From PHAA01 sp040217755 (GTDB lineage Bacteria > Bacillota > Syntrophomonadia > Syntrophomonadales > Syntrophomonadaceae): a stretch of DNA of 10,255 bases. Below the pieces are notes generated by a model. It searched no databases and was not told where the DNA came from. It saw nothing but the letters and a program-made list of their open reading frames with translations. The stretch is from the NCBI GenBank assembly GCA_040217755.1, contig JBEHWJ010000077.1:1-10255 (forward strand), read 5' to 3'. Positions 1 through 5,260 of the stretch are shown in pieces (position 1 is the first letter of the stretch; the number at the start of each line of letters is the position of its first letter). A program made the position numbers and the translations under genes.

Positions 1-175
1 CGACCACACCCGGGAAATGGTGCCCTTATTGGTCTGGGGTGCGGGTATAAAGGCCGGAGTGGACCTGGGCCGGCGCGATACCTTTGCCGATGCGGGGCGT
101 ACTATTGCAGAATATTTGCAGGTCCCGGCCGGTACTGCGGTAGGGCATAGTTTTTGGGAAACGATAAGAGGTTGA
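1..175 (+). CDS. deoB: Phosphopentomutase, C-terminal end (5' truncated by window)
   Basis: The reading frame enters at base 2 and ends at the TGA at 173-175, giving the last 57 residues. It opens with DHTREM, which matches the DHTRE motif near the C-terminus of phosphopentomutases, whose histidine is a ligand of the di-manganese site. The tail contains GVDLGRRDTFAD, LQVPAG and GHSFW, typical of the family's last helix and strand. The enzyme interconverts ribose or deoxyribose 1-phosphate and 5-phosphate, feeding nucleoside-derived sugars into central metabolism. The following gene, a pyrimidine-nucleoside phosphorylase, makes its substrate, and only one base separates the two, so they are almost certainly co-transcribed. 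Most of the protein, including the other metal ligands and the phosphorylated threonine, lies outside the window. Confidence 0.9.
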   Translation, partial: DHTREMVPLLVWGAGIKAGVDLGRRDTFADAGRTIAEYLQVPAGTAVGHSFWETIRG

Positions 176-176
176 T

Positions 177-1484
177 ATGAATATTCAGGATATCATATTG
201 AAGAAACGTGATGGCGGGGTAATGTCCGCGGAAGAGATCAAGTATCTGGTGGGGGGCATCAGCGACGGCACCATACCCGACTATCAGATCGCCGCCTGGG
301 CTATGGCTGTGTATTTTCGCGGCATGACCGAGCAGGAGACCAGCGCTTTGACCCTGGCCATGGCCTATTCCGGGGAGGTCATGGACCTGTCCTCCATAGC
401 CGGGAAGAAGGTGGACAAGCACAGTACCGGCGGGGTAGGCGACAAGACCACCCTGGTCGTCATCCCCCTGGCGGCTGCCATGGGAGTGCCGGTGGCCAAG
501 ATGTCCGGCCGGGGCCTGGGGCATACCGGAGGGACCATCGATAAGTTTGAGTCCATACCTGGTTTTCAGGCGGAAAGAGACCATGCCCAATTCGTGGCCC
601 AGGTCAATACGGTCAAAGCCGCGGTGGTATCCCAGACCGGCAACCTGGACCCGGCCGATAAAAGGCTCTATGCCATCCGGGACGTGACCGCGACCGTGGA
701 CAGTATCCCCCTTATCGCCTCCAGCATAATGAGCAAAAAGATCGCTGCCGGGGCGGAGGGTATCGTATTGGATGTCAAGGTAGGCAGCGGGGCGTTTATG
801 AAACAAATAGAGGATGCCCGGCAATTGGCCCGGGTAATGGTGCAGATCGGCAAGAGCGCAGGGCTGGAGGTAGTGGCCCTTATCAGCGATATGAGCCAGC
901 CTCTGGGGGCTGCGGTCGGCAACGCCCTCGAAGTGGAAGAGGCCCTTCACTTGCTCCATAGTGGAGATGGACCCGCCGATCTGGAGGAATTGAGTGTAGA
1001 GTTGACCGCCCGAATGGTTATGCTGGCGGGGATGTATATCGATATAAAGTTTGCCCGGGGGGAGATACGCAAGTGCCTGGCTTCTGGAGCCGGTTACACC
1101 AAGCTGGTCGAAATGGTGGCTGCCCAGGGCGGGCGGCTTATCGAAAATATCCCCGGTTTCGGCCTGCCGCAGGCGGCTTTCCAGGCTGAGGTCATCGCTG
1201 ACCGGGATGGGTTCGTGGCGGCCCTGGATGCCCTCGAGGTTGGCCGGATCGCTATGCTGTTGGGTGCCGGCCGGGAGCGGGTCGGCGATCCCATCGACCA
1301 CGCCGTGGGGGTAGTGGTTCACAAGAAGAAGGGGGACTGGGTCCAGAAAGGCGACAAGATGGCGGTTGTGCACGCCAACCGCGAACACCTGCTTCCGACC
1401 GCCATAAAACGTTTGCGGGGCAGCTATCGGCTGGCCAGTATCCGTCCGCCGGACGAACCGTTAATAATCGATACCATTTTTTAA
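177..1484 (+). CDS. pdp: Pyrimidine-nucleoside phosphorylase
   Basis: This 435-residue protein has the family's usual length (about 433-435). It cleaves uridine, thymidine and deoxyuridine with phosphate to give the free base and (deoxy)ribose 1-phosphate in the cytoplasm. Visible motifs are KHSTGGVGDK at 81-90 (phosphate site) and the family signature SGRGLGHTGGTIDKFE at 110-125. R168, S183 and K187 sit at the positions known to bind the pyrimidine in the Geobacillus enzyme. LDVKVGSGAF follows at about 198-207. The start ATG at 177 has AAGAGG just upstream (166-171) and lies one base after the deoB stop, suggesting translational coupling. The gene order deoB, nucleoside phosphorylase, dacF, spoIIA parallels that in Bacillus. 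A thymidine phosphorylase (deoA) label is possible, but the Gram-positive type fits better. The long antisense frame across this gene is a shadow. Confidence 0.95.
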   Translation: MNIQDIILKKRDGGVMSAEEIKYLVGGISDGTIPDYQIAAWAMAVYFRGMTEQETSALTLAMAYSGEVMDLSSIAGKKVDKHSTGGVGDKTTLVVIPLAAAMGVPVAKMSGRGLGHTGGTIDKFESIPGFQAERDHAQFVAQVNTVKAAVVSQTGNLDPADKRLYAIRDVTATVDSIPLIASSIMSKKIAAGAEGIVLDVKVGSGAFMKQIEDARQLARVMVQIGKSAGLEVVALISDMSQPLGAAVGNALEVEEALHLLHSGDGPADLEELSVELTARMVMLAGMYIDIKFARGEIRKCLASGAGYTKLVEMVAAQGGRLIENIPGFGLPQAAFQAEVIADRDGFVAALDALEVGRIAMLLGAGRERVGDPIDHAVGVVVHKKKGDWVQKGDKMAVVHANREHLLPTAIKRLRGSYRLASIRPPDEPLIIDTIF

Positions 1485-1535
1485 CCTTTGTCGACAGGGG
1501 GGCAACATAAAAACTCCTATATAACCGTGTAATGA

Positions 1536-1542
1536 CATAATA
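1536..1542 (+). promoter_or_regulatory. Possible SigG/SigF-type -10 element upstream of dacF
   Basis: CATAATA is identical to the -10 of the spoVAC promoter candidate later in the window and fits the SigG -10 consensus CATWMTA. No good -35 lies 17-18 bases upstream; the nearest resemblance, CTATA at 1517-1521, is only 14 bases away. In Bacillus subtilis dacF is transcribed by forespore sigma factors, which is why this match is worth noting. A TATAAT at 1558-1563 also lacks a properly spaced -35. The call is weak. Confidence 0.25.
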
Positions 1543-1596
1543 CCGGATGTACCTCAATATAATTTATCAAATTGCATTTTGAGGAGGTACATGCGG
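1543..1596. repeat. Interrupted inverted repeat covering the dacF Shine-Dalgarno
   Basis: The left arm CCGGATGTACCTC (1543-1555) and right arm GAGGTACATGCGG (1584-1596) are complementary over 13 positions with one mismatch, including nine uninterrupted base pairs. They enclose a 28-base AT-rich loop. The right arm contains most of the dacF ribosome binding site GAGGAGGT (1581-1588) and ends two bases before the ATG. As RNA, the stem could hide the site; as DNA, it could be an operator. Which applies depends on where transcription begins, which is not known. It is the main structure in the 113-base gap between pdp and dacF. Confidence 0.5.
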
Positions 1597-1597
1597 G

Positions 1598-2743
1598 ATG
1601 AGGGTGAAAAGAAGAGCGGTCGCGTTCGTCTTGATTTTGCTTATGTTGGCGTGGGTGGGAACAGGGACGGCGCAGACCAAATTGGGAAACGTACAGGCCG
1701 ATGCCTATGTTCTGATGGATGCTGATTCCGGTAATATCCTGGAAGGATTCAACCAGGATAAGCGCCTGGCCCCGGCCAGTATGACCAAGCTGATGACTTT
1801 GATCCTGGCGGTAGAGGCATTAGAGGATGGCCGAGTCCAGCTGACCGACCAGGTGGTGACCAGCGAAAATGCCTGGAAGATGGGTGGGTCCCAGATCTAC
1901 TTGGCCCCCGGTGAAATTATGACATATGAGGAGATGCTCATAGCCATAGCGGTAGGCTCGGCCAACGATGCCTGTGTGGCGGTAGCCGAGCATCTGGAAG
2001 GCACCCACCAGGGGTTTGTCGACAAGATGAACCGGAAGGCGGCCGAATTTGGACTGCAGAATACCCACTTCATCAACTCCTACGGATTGCCCGCGGAAGG
2101 ACATTACACCTGCGCCCACGACATGGCCATAATCGCCCGTCATACCTTATCGCATCCTCGTTTACTTGAGTATTCGTCCATAAAACAATACAATCTCCGC
2201 CAGGGAAAATTCGTCCTTTACAACACCAACAAACTGTTGTGGTGGTATGAAGGAACCGATGGTTTCAAGACCGGCTGGACCAACGAGGCTAAATATTGCC
2301 TGACCTCGACGGTAAAAAGGGATGGCCTGCGCCTGATATGCGTAGTAATGGCCTCTCCTGAGGTAAGAGGGCATTTCCGCGACTCCATGGAATTATTTAA
2401 TTATGGTTTTTCCAAATATGCTTACAAATCTTTCTTCACCCGGGATAGTGTCTGCGGAGTTGTGCAGGTAGGCAAAGGATTGGAGGATATGGTCGAAGCC
2501 GTGGCAGCGGATGATGTAGGTTCCATATATCTGAAGAGCGAAAAGGATAACCTCACCTATACCAAACAACTGGCTGAATACATCGATGCCCCGGTATTTA
2601 AAGGGCAGAAGCTCGGTGAAATGCAGGTCTTCAAGGAGGGCGATCTTCTGAAGACGGTTGACATCGTTTCGGCAAAAGATGTGCCCAAAGGCGGAGTGGT
2701 CAAGGAGATTAAGAAAATGTTTGCCGAAACCTTCCTGTTATAG
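1598..2743 (+). CDS. dacF: Sporulation D-alanyl-D-alanine carboxypeptidase (penicillin-binding protein 5 family)
   Basis: This 381-residue serine peptidase removes the terminal D-alanine from peptidoglycan pentapeptides; DacF acts in the forespore during spore wall synthesis. An N-terminal signal peptide is clear: MRVKRR, a hydrophobic stretch to about residue 20, and GTGTAQ as the likely cleavage region near 25. The penicillin-binding triad is complete: SMTK at 61-64 with nucleophile S61, SAN at 121-123, and KTG at 224-226. Residues from about 280 to 372 form the PBP5-type C-terminal beta domain, and the last residues (KEIKKMFAETFLL) look like an amphipathic membrane anchor. The ATG at 1598 follows GAGGAGGT by nine bases. 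The gene sits directly upstream of spoIIAA, as in Bacillus, which decides for dacF over dacA or dacB. Confidence 0.93.
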   Translation: MRVKRRAVAFVLILLMLAWVGTGTAQTKLGNVQADAYVLMDADSGNILEGFNQDKRLAPASMTKLMTLILAVEALEDGRVQLTDQVVTSENAWKMGGSQIYLAPGEIMTYEEMLIAIAVGSANDACVAVAEHLEGTHQGFVDKMNRKAAEFGLQNTHFINSYGLPAEGHYTCAHDMAIIARHTLSHPRLLEYSSIKQYNLRQGKFVLYNTNKLLWWYEGTDGFKTGWTNEAKYCLTSTVKRDGLRLICVVMASPEVRGHFRDSMELFNYGFSKYAYKSFFTRDSVCGVVQVGKGLEDMVEAVAADDVGSIYLKSEKDNLTYTKQLAEYIDAPVFKGQKLGEMQVFKEGDLLKTVDIVSAKDVPKGGVVKEIKKMFAETFLL

Positions 2744-2758
2744 GTGGAATTTTGTGGA

Positions 2759-2784
2759 AGGACTTGTCCCCTTCTTGTAGAAGT
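2759..2784 (+). promoter_or_regulatory. Candidate SigH promoter for the spoIIA operon
   Basis: AGGACTT (2759-2765) resembles the SigH -35 AGGAWWT with one mismatch, and GAAG within AGAAG (2779-2783) resembles the -10 HGAAT with one mismatch. The spacer is 13 bases. The position, between the dacF stop and spoIIAA, is where the SigH-dependent promoter of spoIIA lies in Bacillus subtilis. The motif match is imperfect and the call leans on that parallel. Confidence 0.35.
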
Positions 2785-2789
2785 CTCTC

Positions 2790-2823
2790 ATGTGGGTTTA
2801 TGCGGGTCAGCCGCATGCCACAT
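2790..2823 (+). other. Hairpin in the spoIIAA leader
   Basis: Two nested helices can form: ATGTGG (2790-2795) with CCACAT (2818-2823), and ATGCGG (2800-2805) with CCGCAT (2811-2816). The loop is five bases, and an asymmetric internal loop has four bases on one side and one on the other. No T-tract follows, so it is not a terminator. It begins just after the candidate SigH -10 and ends 14 bases before the spoIIAA ribosome binding site, so most of it would be at or near the 5' end of a SigH transcript. Confidence 0.4.
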
Positions 2824-2854
2824 AGGGCACGAGATGCAGGGAGGGGATTTTCGC

Positions 2855-3187
2855 GTGGAACTCGATCTGAAACAGGTTAGAAATACGCTTTTTGTCAGGA
2901 TCGCCGGCGAGATAGACATGATGGTGGCTGAAAAGCTCCGCAAAACTATAGATCGTAGACTGGAGACCAACAAGATAAGCAACCTGGTCATCAACCTCGA
3001 AAAGGTAACCTTTATCGATAGTTCCGGCTTGGGGGTAATAATAGGCCGGTACAAAAAAATGGCCGAACGGCATGGTAAAATGTTTATCGTAGGGGCCCGC
3101 CCCTCGGTCAGTAAGATTCTTGTATTTTCAGGCATCAATAAACTGGTCTCCATGTATAACAACGAACAGGACATCATCAATATATGA
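2855..3187 (+). CDS. spoIIAA: Anti-sigma F factor antagonist SpoIIAA
   Basis: This 110-residue single STAS-domain protein acts in the forespore: unphosphorylated, it binds SpoIIAB and frees SigF. The phosphorylation motif IDSSGLG is at 54-60, with S56 matching Ser58 of the Bacillus protein, followed by VIIGRYK. The GTG at 2855 is chosen as the start because GCAGGGAGGGG (2836-2846) lies eight bases upstream and the result, beginning (M)ELDLKQVRNTLF, aligns with the Bacillus N-terminus at about the usual length (near 117). The frame stays open a further 37 codons upstream to the dacF stop, but that stretch has no ribosome binding site, is unlike SpoIIAA, and holds the promoter and hairpin candidates. 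spoIIAB follows, with its Shine-Dalgarno beginning two bases after this stop. Confidence 0.93.
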   Translation: MELDLKQVRNTLFVRIAGEIDMMVAEKLRKTIDRRLETNKISNLVINLEKVTFIDSSGLGVIIGRYKKMAERHGKMFIVGARPSVSKILVFSGINKLVSMYNNEQDIINI

Positions 3188-3188
3188 C

Positions 3189-3214
3189 GGAGGTGAATCC
3201 CAGCTTCGGGCTGG
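3189..3214 (+). promoter_or_regulatory. spoIIAB ribosome binding site with hairpin spacer
   Basis: GGAGGTGA (3189-3196) is a near-perfect Shine-Dalgarno, yet the first in-frame ATG is at 3222, 25 bases further on. In between, CCAGC (3200-3204) and GCTGG (3210-3214) form a five-base-pair hairpin with loop TTCGG. Folding removes 15 bases and leaves an effective spacing of ten. No ATG, GTG or TTG in any frame lies at normal distance from the site. An alternative is a weak AGG at 3217-3219 serving the ATG at 3228. Confidence 0.55.
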
Positions 3215-3221
3215 ACAGGCC

Positions 3222-3665
3222 ATGAATATGAAAAACTATGTACGTTTTGAATTCCCCAGTTTACCGGAAAATGTGTCTTTCGCACGTTCCTGCGTGGGGG
3301 CATTTGCCGCCCAACTGAACTGTACCCTGGAGGAGATAGAGGAAATCAAACTGGTGGTTTCCGAGGCGGTATCCAACAGCATCATCCACGGCTACGAAAA
3401 TCGCCCCCATGAGAAGGTGGTGGTCATGGCCACCATATTGGAAAACCAAATCATGGAGATCATGATCGAAGACTACGGTAAAGGTATCGCCGACATCGAG
3501 CAGGCCATGGAACCCAGTTATTCCAGTGACCCGGCCCGTATGGGGCTGGGGTTTTCACTGATGAAGTCGTTCATGGACGAAATGGATGTTTGCAGTGAGC
3601 CGGGCCGGGGTACCAGCGTCAAACTGAAGAGATGCTTCCAGGCTAAATCCCGGGCCTTGGCCTGA
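3222..3665 (+). CDS. spoIIAB: Anti-sigma F factor and SpoIIAA kinase SpoIIAB
   Basis: This 147-residue GHKL-fold serine kinase holds SigF inactive with ATP bound and phosphorylates SpoIIAA. The N-box is at 43-58 (KLVVSEAVSNSIIHGY, with E48 and N52), the G1 box DYGKG at 84-88, and the G2 region GLGFSLMKSFMD at 108-119. The ATP lid between G1 and G2 is about two residues shorter than in Bacillus subtilis. The N-terminus MNMKNYVRFEF aligns with the Bacillus start MKNEMHLEF, so either ATG 3222 or ATG 3228 is right; the frame's further upstream extension overlaps spoIIAA and is not used. The length matches the family (about 146). It sits between its antagonist and its target sigma factor, the universal arrangement of this switch. 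Confidence 0.94.
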   Translation: MNMKNYVRFEFPSLPENVSFARSCVGAFAAQLNCTLEEIEEIKLVVSEAVSNSIIHGYENRPHEKVVVMATILENQIMEIMIEDYGKGIADIEQAMEPSYSSDPARMGLGFSLMKSFMDEMDVCSEPGRGTSVKLKRCFQAKSRALA

Positions 3666-3679
3666 AGGGGGACGAGTCC

Positions 3680-4408
3680 GTGCTCCCCGACAAATACCAG
3701 GAAAACGACGAACTCCTGCGCCGGGCCCAGAGCGGCGACCAAACTGCCCGCTCCCGGGTTTATGAGGCCAACCTGGGTTTGGTCTATATGGTCTTGGAAC
3801 GATTCAAAAACACCAACTACGATTACGAGGACTTGTTCCAGGTCGGTTCTATCGGGCTGTTAAAAGCCATAGACAAGTTCGATTTCACTTTCCAGGTACG
3901 TTTTTCCACCTATGCCGTACCTATGATCATCGGGGAAATCAAAAAGTTTCTCCGGGATGACGGCATCGTCAAGGTGCAAAGAGGCCTGAAAGAGAGCTAT
4001 GGCAAGATCCGCTGGGCCCAGGAGAGATTGCGGGCGGATTTGGGGCGGGAACCAGCCATCAATGAATTGGCCGAACTGCTGCATATGGATAAGGAAGAGA
4101 TAGTGATGGCCACCGAGGCCTGCCAGTCTCCGGCCTACATCTATGATTCCTACCTCGGGGCAGAGAAGGAGCAGTTATCCCTGATCGACCGGCTGGCCAG
4201 CGAACAGGGGAGCATCATGATGCTGGAAAGACTGGCATTGCGGGAAGCCCTGGAAAAGTTGGAAAGTCGGGAAAAAGAGATCATCATAAGGCGTTTCTTC
4301 AAGGACGAGACCCAGTCGGTCATCGCCGCCGATATGGGTGTGTCACAGGTCCAGGTTTCCCGGATAGAAAAAGCGGCTCTGTCCAAACTTAAACGGGTGC
4401 TGGAATAA
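3680..4408 (+). CDS. sigF: RNA polymerase sigma factor SigF (first forespore sigma factor)
   Basis: This 242-residue sigma-70 family protein (B/F/G group) directs early forespore transcription after septation. Region 2 is clear: DLFQVGSIGLLKAIDKFD at 51-68 (core binding) and RFSTYAVPMIIGEIKKF at 74-90 (-10 recognition and melting). Region 3 follows, with LGREP at 121-125. Region 4 contains the helix-turn-helix SVIAADMGVSQVQVSRIEK at 213-231 for -35 recognition. The start is a GTG with AAGGGGG eight bases upstream, 14 bases after the spoIIAB stop. SigG is similar, but the position right after spoIIAB decides for SigF. It is slightly shorter than the Bacillus protein (255) at the N-terminus. 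Confidence 0.95.
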   Translation: MLPDKYQENDELLRRAQSGDQTARSRVYEANLGLVYMVLERFKNTNYDYEDLFQVGSIGLLKAIDKFDFTFQVRFSTYAVPMIIGEIKKFLRDDGIVKVQRGLKESYGKIRWAQERLRADLGREPAINELAELLHMDKEEIVMATEACQSPAYIYDSYLGAEKEQLSLIDRLASEQGSIMMLERLALREALEKLESREKEIIIRRFFKDETQSVIAADMGVSQVQVSRIEKAALSKLKRVLE

Positions 4409-4432
4409 AAAAGCCTTCGGCCAGCCACAATA
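4403..4432 (+). promoter_or_regulatory. Candidate SigG promoter for the dodecin gene
   Basis: GAATA (4403-4407) fits the SigG -35 GHATR and CACAATA (4426-4432) matches the -10 CATWMTA at six of seven positions. The spacer is exactly 18 bases. The -35 overlaps the sigF stop codon. A start about seven bases after the -10 would give a leader of roughly 25 bases before the TTG at 4464. The similar but better promoter before spoVAC strengthens the case. Confidence 0.35.
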
Positions 4433-4464
4433 TGGGCAAATGGTATTGAAAGGAGGGCTTTTTT
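4407..4464. repeat. Inverted repeat spanning the sigF stop and the dodecin ribosome binding site
   Basis: AAAAAAGCC (4407-4415) and GGCTTTTTT (4456-4464) are perfectly complementary over nine bases, with a 40-base loop. The right arm touches the end of the Shine-Dalgarno AAAGGAGG (4449-4456) and runs into the TTG start. Six of the nine pairs are A-T and the loop is long, so as a terminator it would be weak; it could act as an attenuator or a mild translational block. Confidence 0.35.
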
Positions 4465-4658
4465 TGCAGATCAAAGTTGCCGAATTCGTAGGGGAGTCTC
4501 ATAAAGACTGGCAGGATGCGGTCACCTCGGCGGTTGCCGAGGCCGCCCGGACTTATGGGTCCATCACCGGCGTAGAGGTATACAACTGGACCGCCAGTGT
4601 CAAGGGAGACAGGATAGTAGATTATAAGGCCAATATCAAGATCGCTTACACCGAATAA
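4464..4658 (+). CDS. Dodecin family protein (small flavin-binding type)
   Basis: This 64-residue protein fits the dodecin length (about 65-70) and pattern: a first strand (MQIKVAEFVGES), one helix (residues 15-31, WQDAVTSAVAEAARTYG), then two strands, ending DYKANIKIAY. Dodecins form hollow dodecamers that store or buffer flavins in the cytoplasm. The TTG at 4464 is chosen because AAAGGAGG lies seven bases upstream and the product then begins like other dodecins; an in-frame ATG at 4440 lies before that site. The flavin-stacking tryptophan of the classic family (RWFEV) is glycine here (TGVEV), while W42 occurs five residues later, so flavin binding is not assured. The gene stands between sigF and spoVAC with its own terminator and a candidate SigG promoter. 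Family assignment is good; function in spores is inference. Confidence 0.82.
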   Translation: MQIKVAEFVGESHKDWQDAVTSAVAEAARTYGSITGVEVYNWTASVKGDRIVDYKANIKIAYTE

Positions 4659-4674
4659 CTCTGAACTTTACTGC

Positions 4675-4705
4675 CGGCAGGAGAAGGCTCCTGCCGCTTT
4701 TTTTT
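4675..4705 (+). terminator. Intrinsic terminator after the dodecin gene
   Basis: CGGCAGGAG (4675-4683) pairs perfectly with CTCCTGCCG (4688-4696) around the loop AAGG. One C and then eight Ts (4698-4705) follow. This is a textbook Rho-independent terminator, 16 bases after the dodecin stop. It separates the sigF/dodecin transcripts from spoVA. Confidence 0.93.
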
Positions 4706-4725
4706 GTTTAATGACAATACGGGAC

Positions 4726-4755
4726 GTATAAGGCCGCCGTATCAAACCCATAATA
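4726..4755 (+). promoter_or_regulatory. SigG-type promoter of the spoVA operon
   Basis: GTATA (4726-4730) and CATAATA (4749-4755) match the SigG consensus GHATR and CATWMTA at every position, with an 18-base spacer. It lies just after a strong terminator and just before spoVAC, and spoVA is SigG-dependent in Bacillus subtilis. The ribosome binding site GGAGGAGGA starts at 4759, so transcription starting about seven bases after the -10 would leave a leader of only about 13 bases. Confidence 0.75.
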
Positions 4756-4774
4756 TCTGGAGGAGGACTCAGTT

Positions 4775-5245
4775 ATGGGCAATAATCAGGAAGAACTTCT
4801 AAAAACCGCCGAGCAGGAAGAGTACCATCACCTGGTCAATCGCATCAAACCCAAACCCCCATTGGGCAGGAACTGTTTTTGGGCTTTTGTAGTGGGTGGT
4901 TTGATATGCGTTATCGGGCAACTGATAATGGAATTCTTTTTTTCCCTGGGCTACAGTCGGCAGGATGCGGTCGCCCTCGATGCCATAACCATGGTTTTCC
5001 TCGGGGCTTTGTTCACCGGTCTGGGCATATACGACAACCTGGGCGAAAAGGCCGGAGCTGGTTCGATTGTGCCCATCACCGGTTTCGCCAATGCCATCGT
5101 GGCCCCGGCCATGGAGTTCAAGCGGGAAGGCTATATCTTCGGGGTAGGGGCCAAGATCTTCAGCATAGCCGGGCCGACATTGTTGTTTGGATTTGCGGCC
5201 TCGGTTGTGATTGGTTTGGTCAAGCTGGCTATGATGTCTCTGTAA
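4775..5245 (+). CDS. spoVAC: Stage V sporulation protein AC (inner membrane dipicolinate channel subunit)
   Basis: This 156-residue membrane protein belongs to the complex that moves calcium dipicolinate into the forespore and releases it on germination; the Bacillus SpoVAC behaves as a mechanosensitive channel. A charged cytoplasmic N-terminus (1-32, with KPKPPLGRNCF) precedes about four membrane segments near 34-55, 69-86, 98-113 and 121-150. Family motifs include AFVVGGLICVIGQ at 37-49, TGLGIYD at 81-87 and GAGSIVPITGFAN at 94-106. The ATG at 4775 follows GGAGGAGGA by seven bases. It is the first gene of the operon, 15 bases before spoVAD. SpoVAA and SpoVAB are absent, as is common in Clostridia. 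Confidence 0.94.
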   Translation: MGNNQEELLKTAEQEEYHHLVNRIKPKPPLGRNCFWAFVVGGLICVIGQLIMEFFFSLGYSRQDAVALDAITMVFLGALFTGLGIYDNLGEKAGAGSIVPITGFANAIVAPAMEFKREGYIFGVGAKIFSIAGPTLLFGFAASVVIGLVKLAMMSL

Positions 5246-5260
5246 GTAAGGTGGACGAAG

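Noticed and set aside
102..1388. A 428-codon open frame on the minus strand.
   Set aside because: It lies opposite pdp, whose catalytic and binding residues are intact. The minus-strand product resembles no family and reflects the codon bias of the plus-strand gene.
1443..1482. Hairpin CGTCC/GGACG followed by a run of Ts at the end of pdp, as a possible terminator.
   Set aside because: The stem is five base pairs with a three-base loop and the T-run begins 21 bases later, so it does not have terminator geometry. No convincing terminator is seen after pdp.
1532..1563. SigA promoter from ATGACA (1532-1537) and TATAAT (1558-1563) upstream of dacF.
   Set aside because: Both boxes are good, but the spacer is 20 bases, well beyond the usual 16-18, so it is not annotated as a promoter.
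2744..2854. In-frame 37-codon N-terminal extension of SpoIIAA, cysteine-rich.
   Set aside because: There is no ribosome binding site before the GTG at 2744, no similarity to SpoIIAA, and a good Shine-Dalgarno precedes the GTG at 2855. The stretch looks like an untranslated leader.
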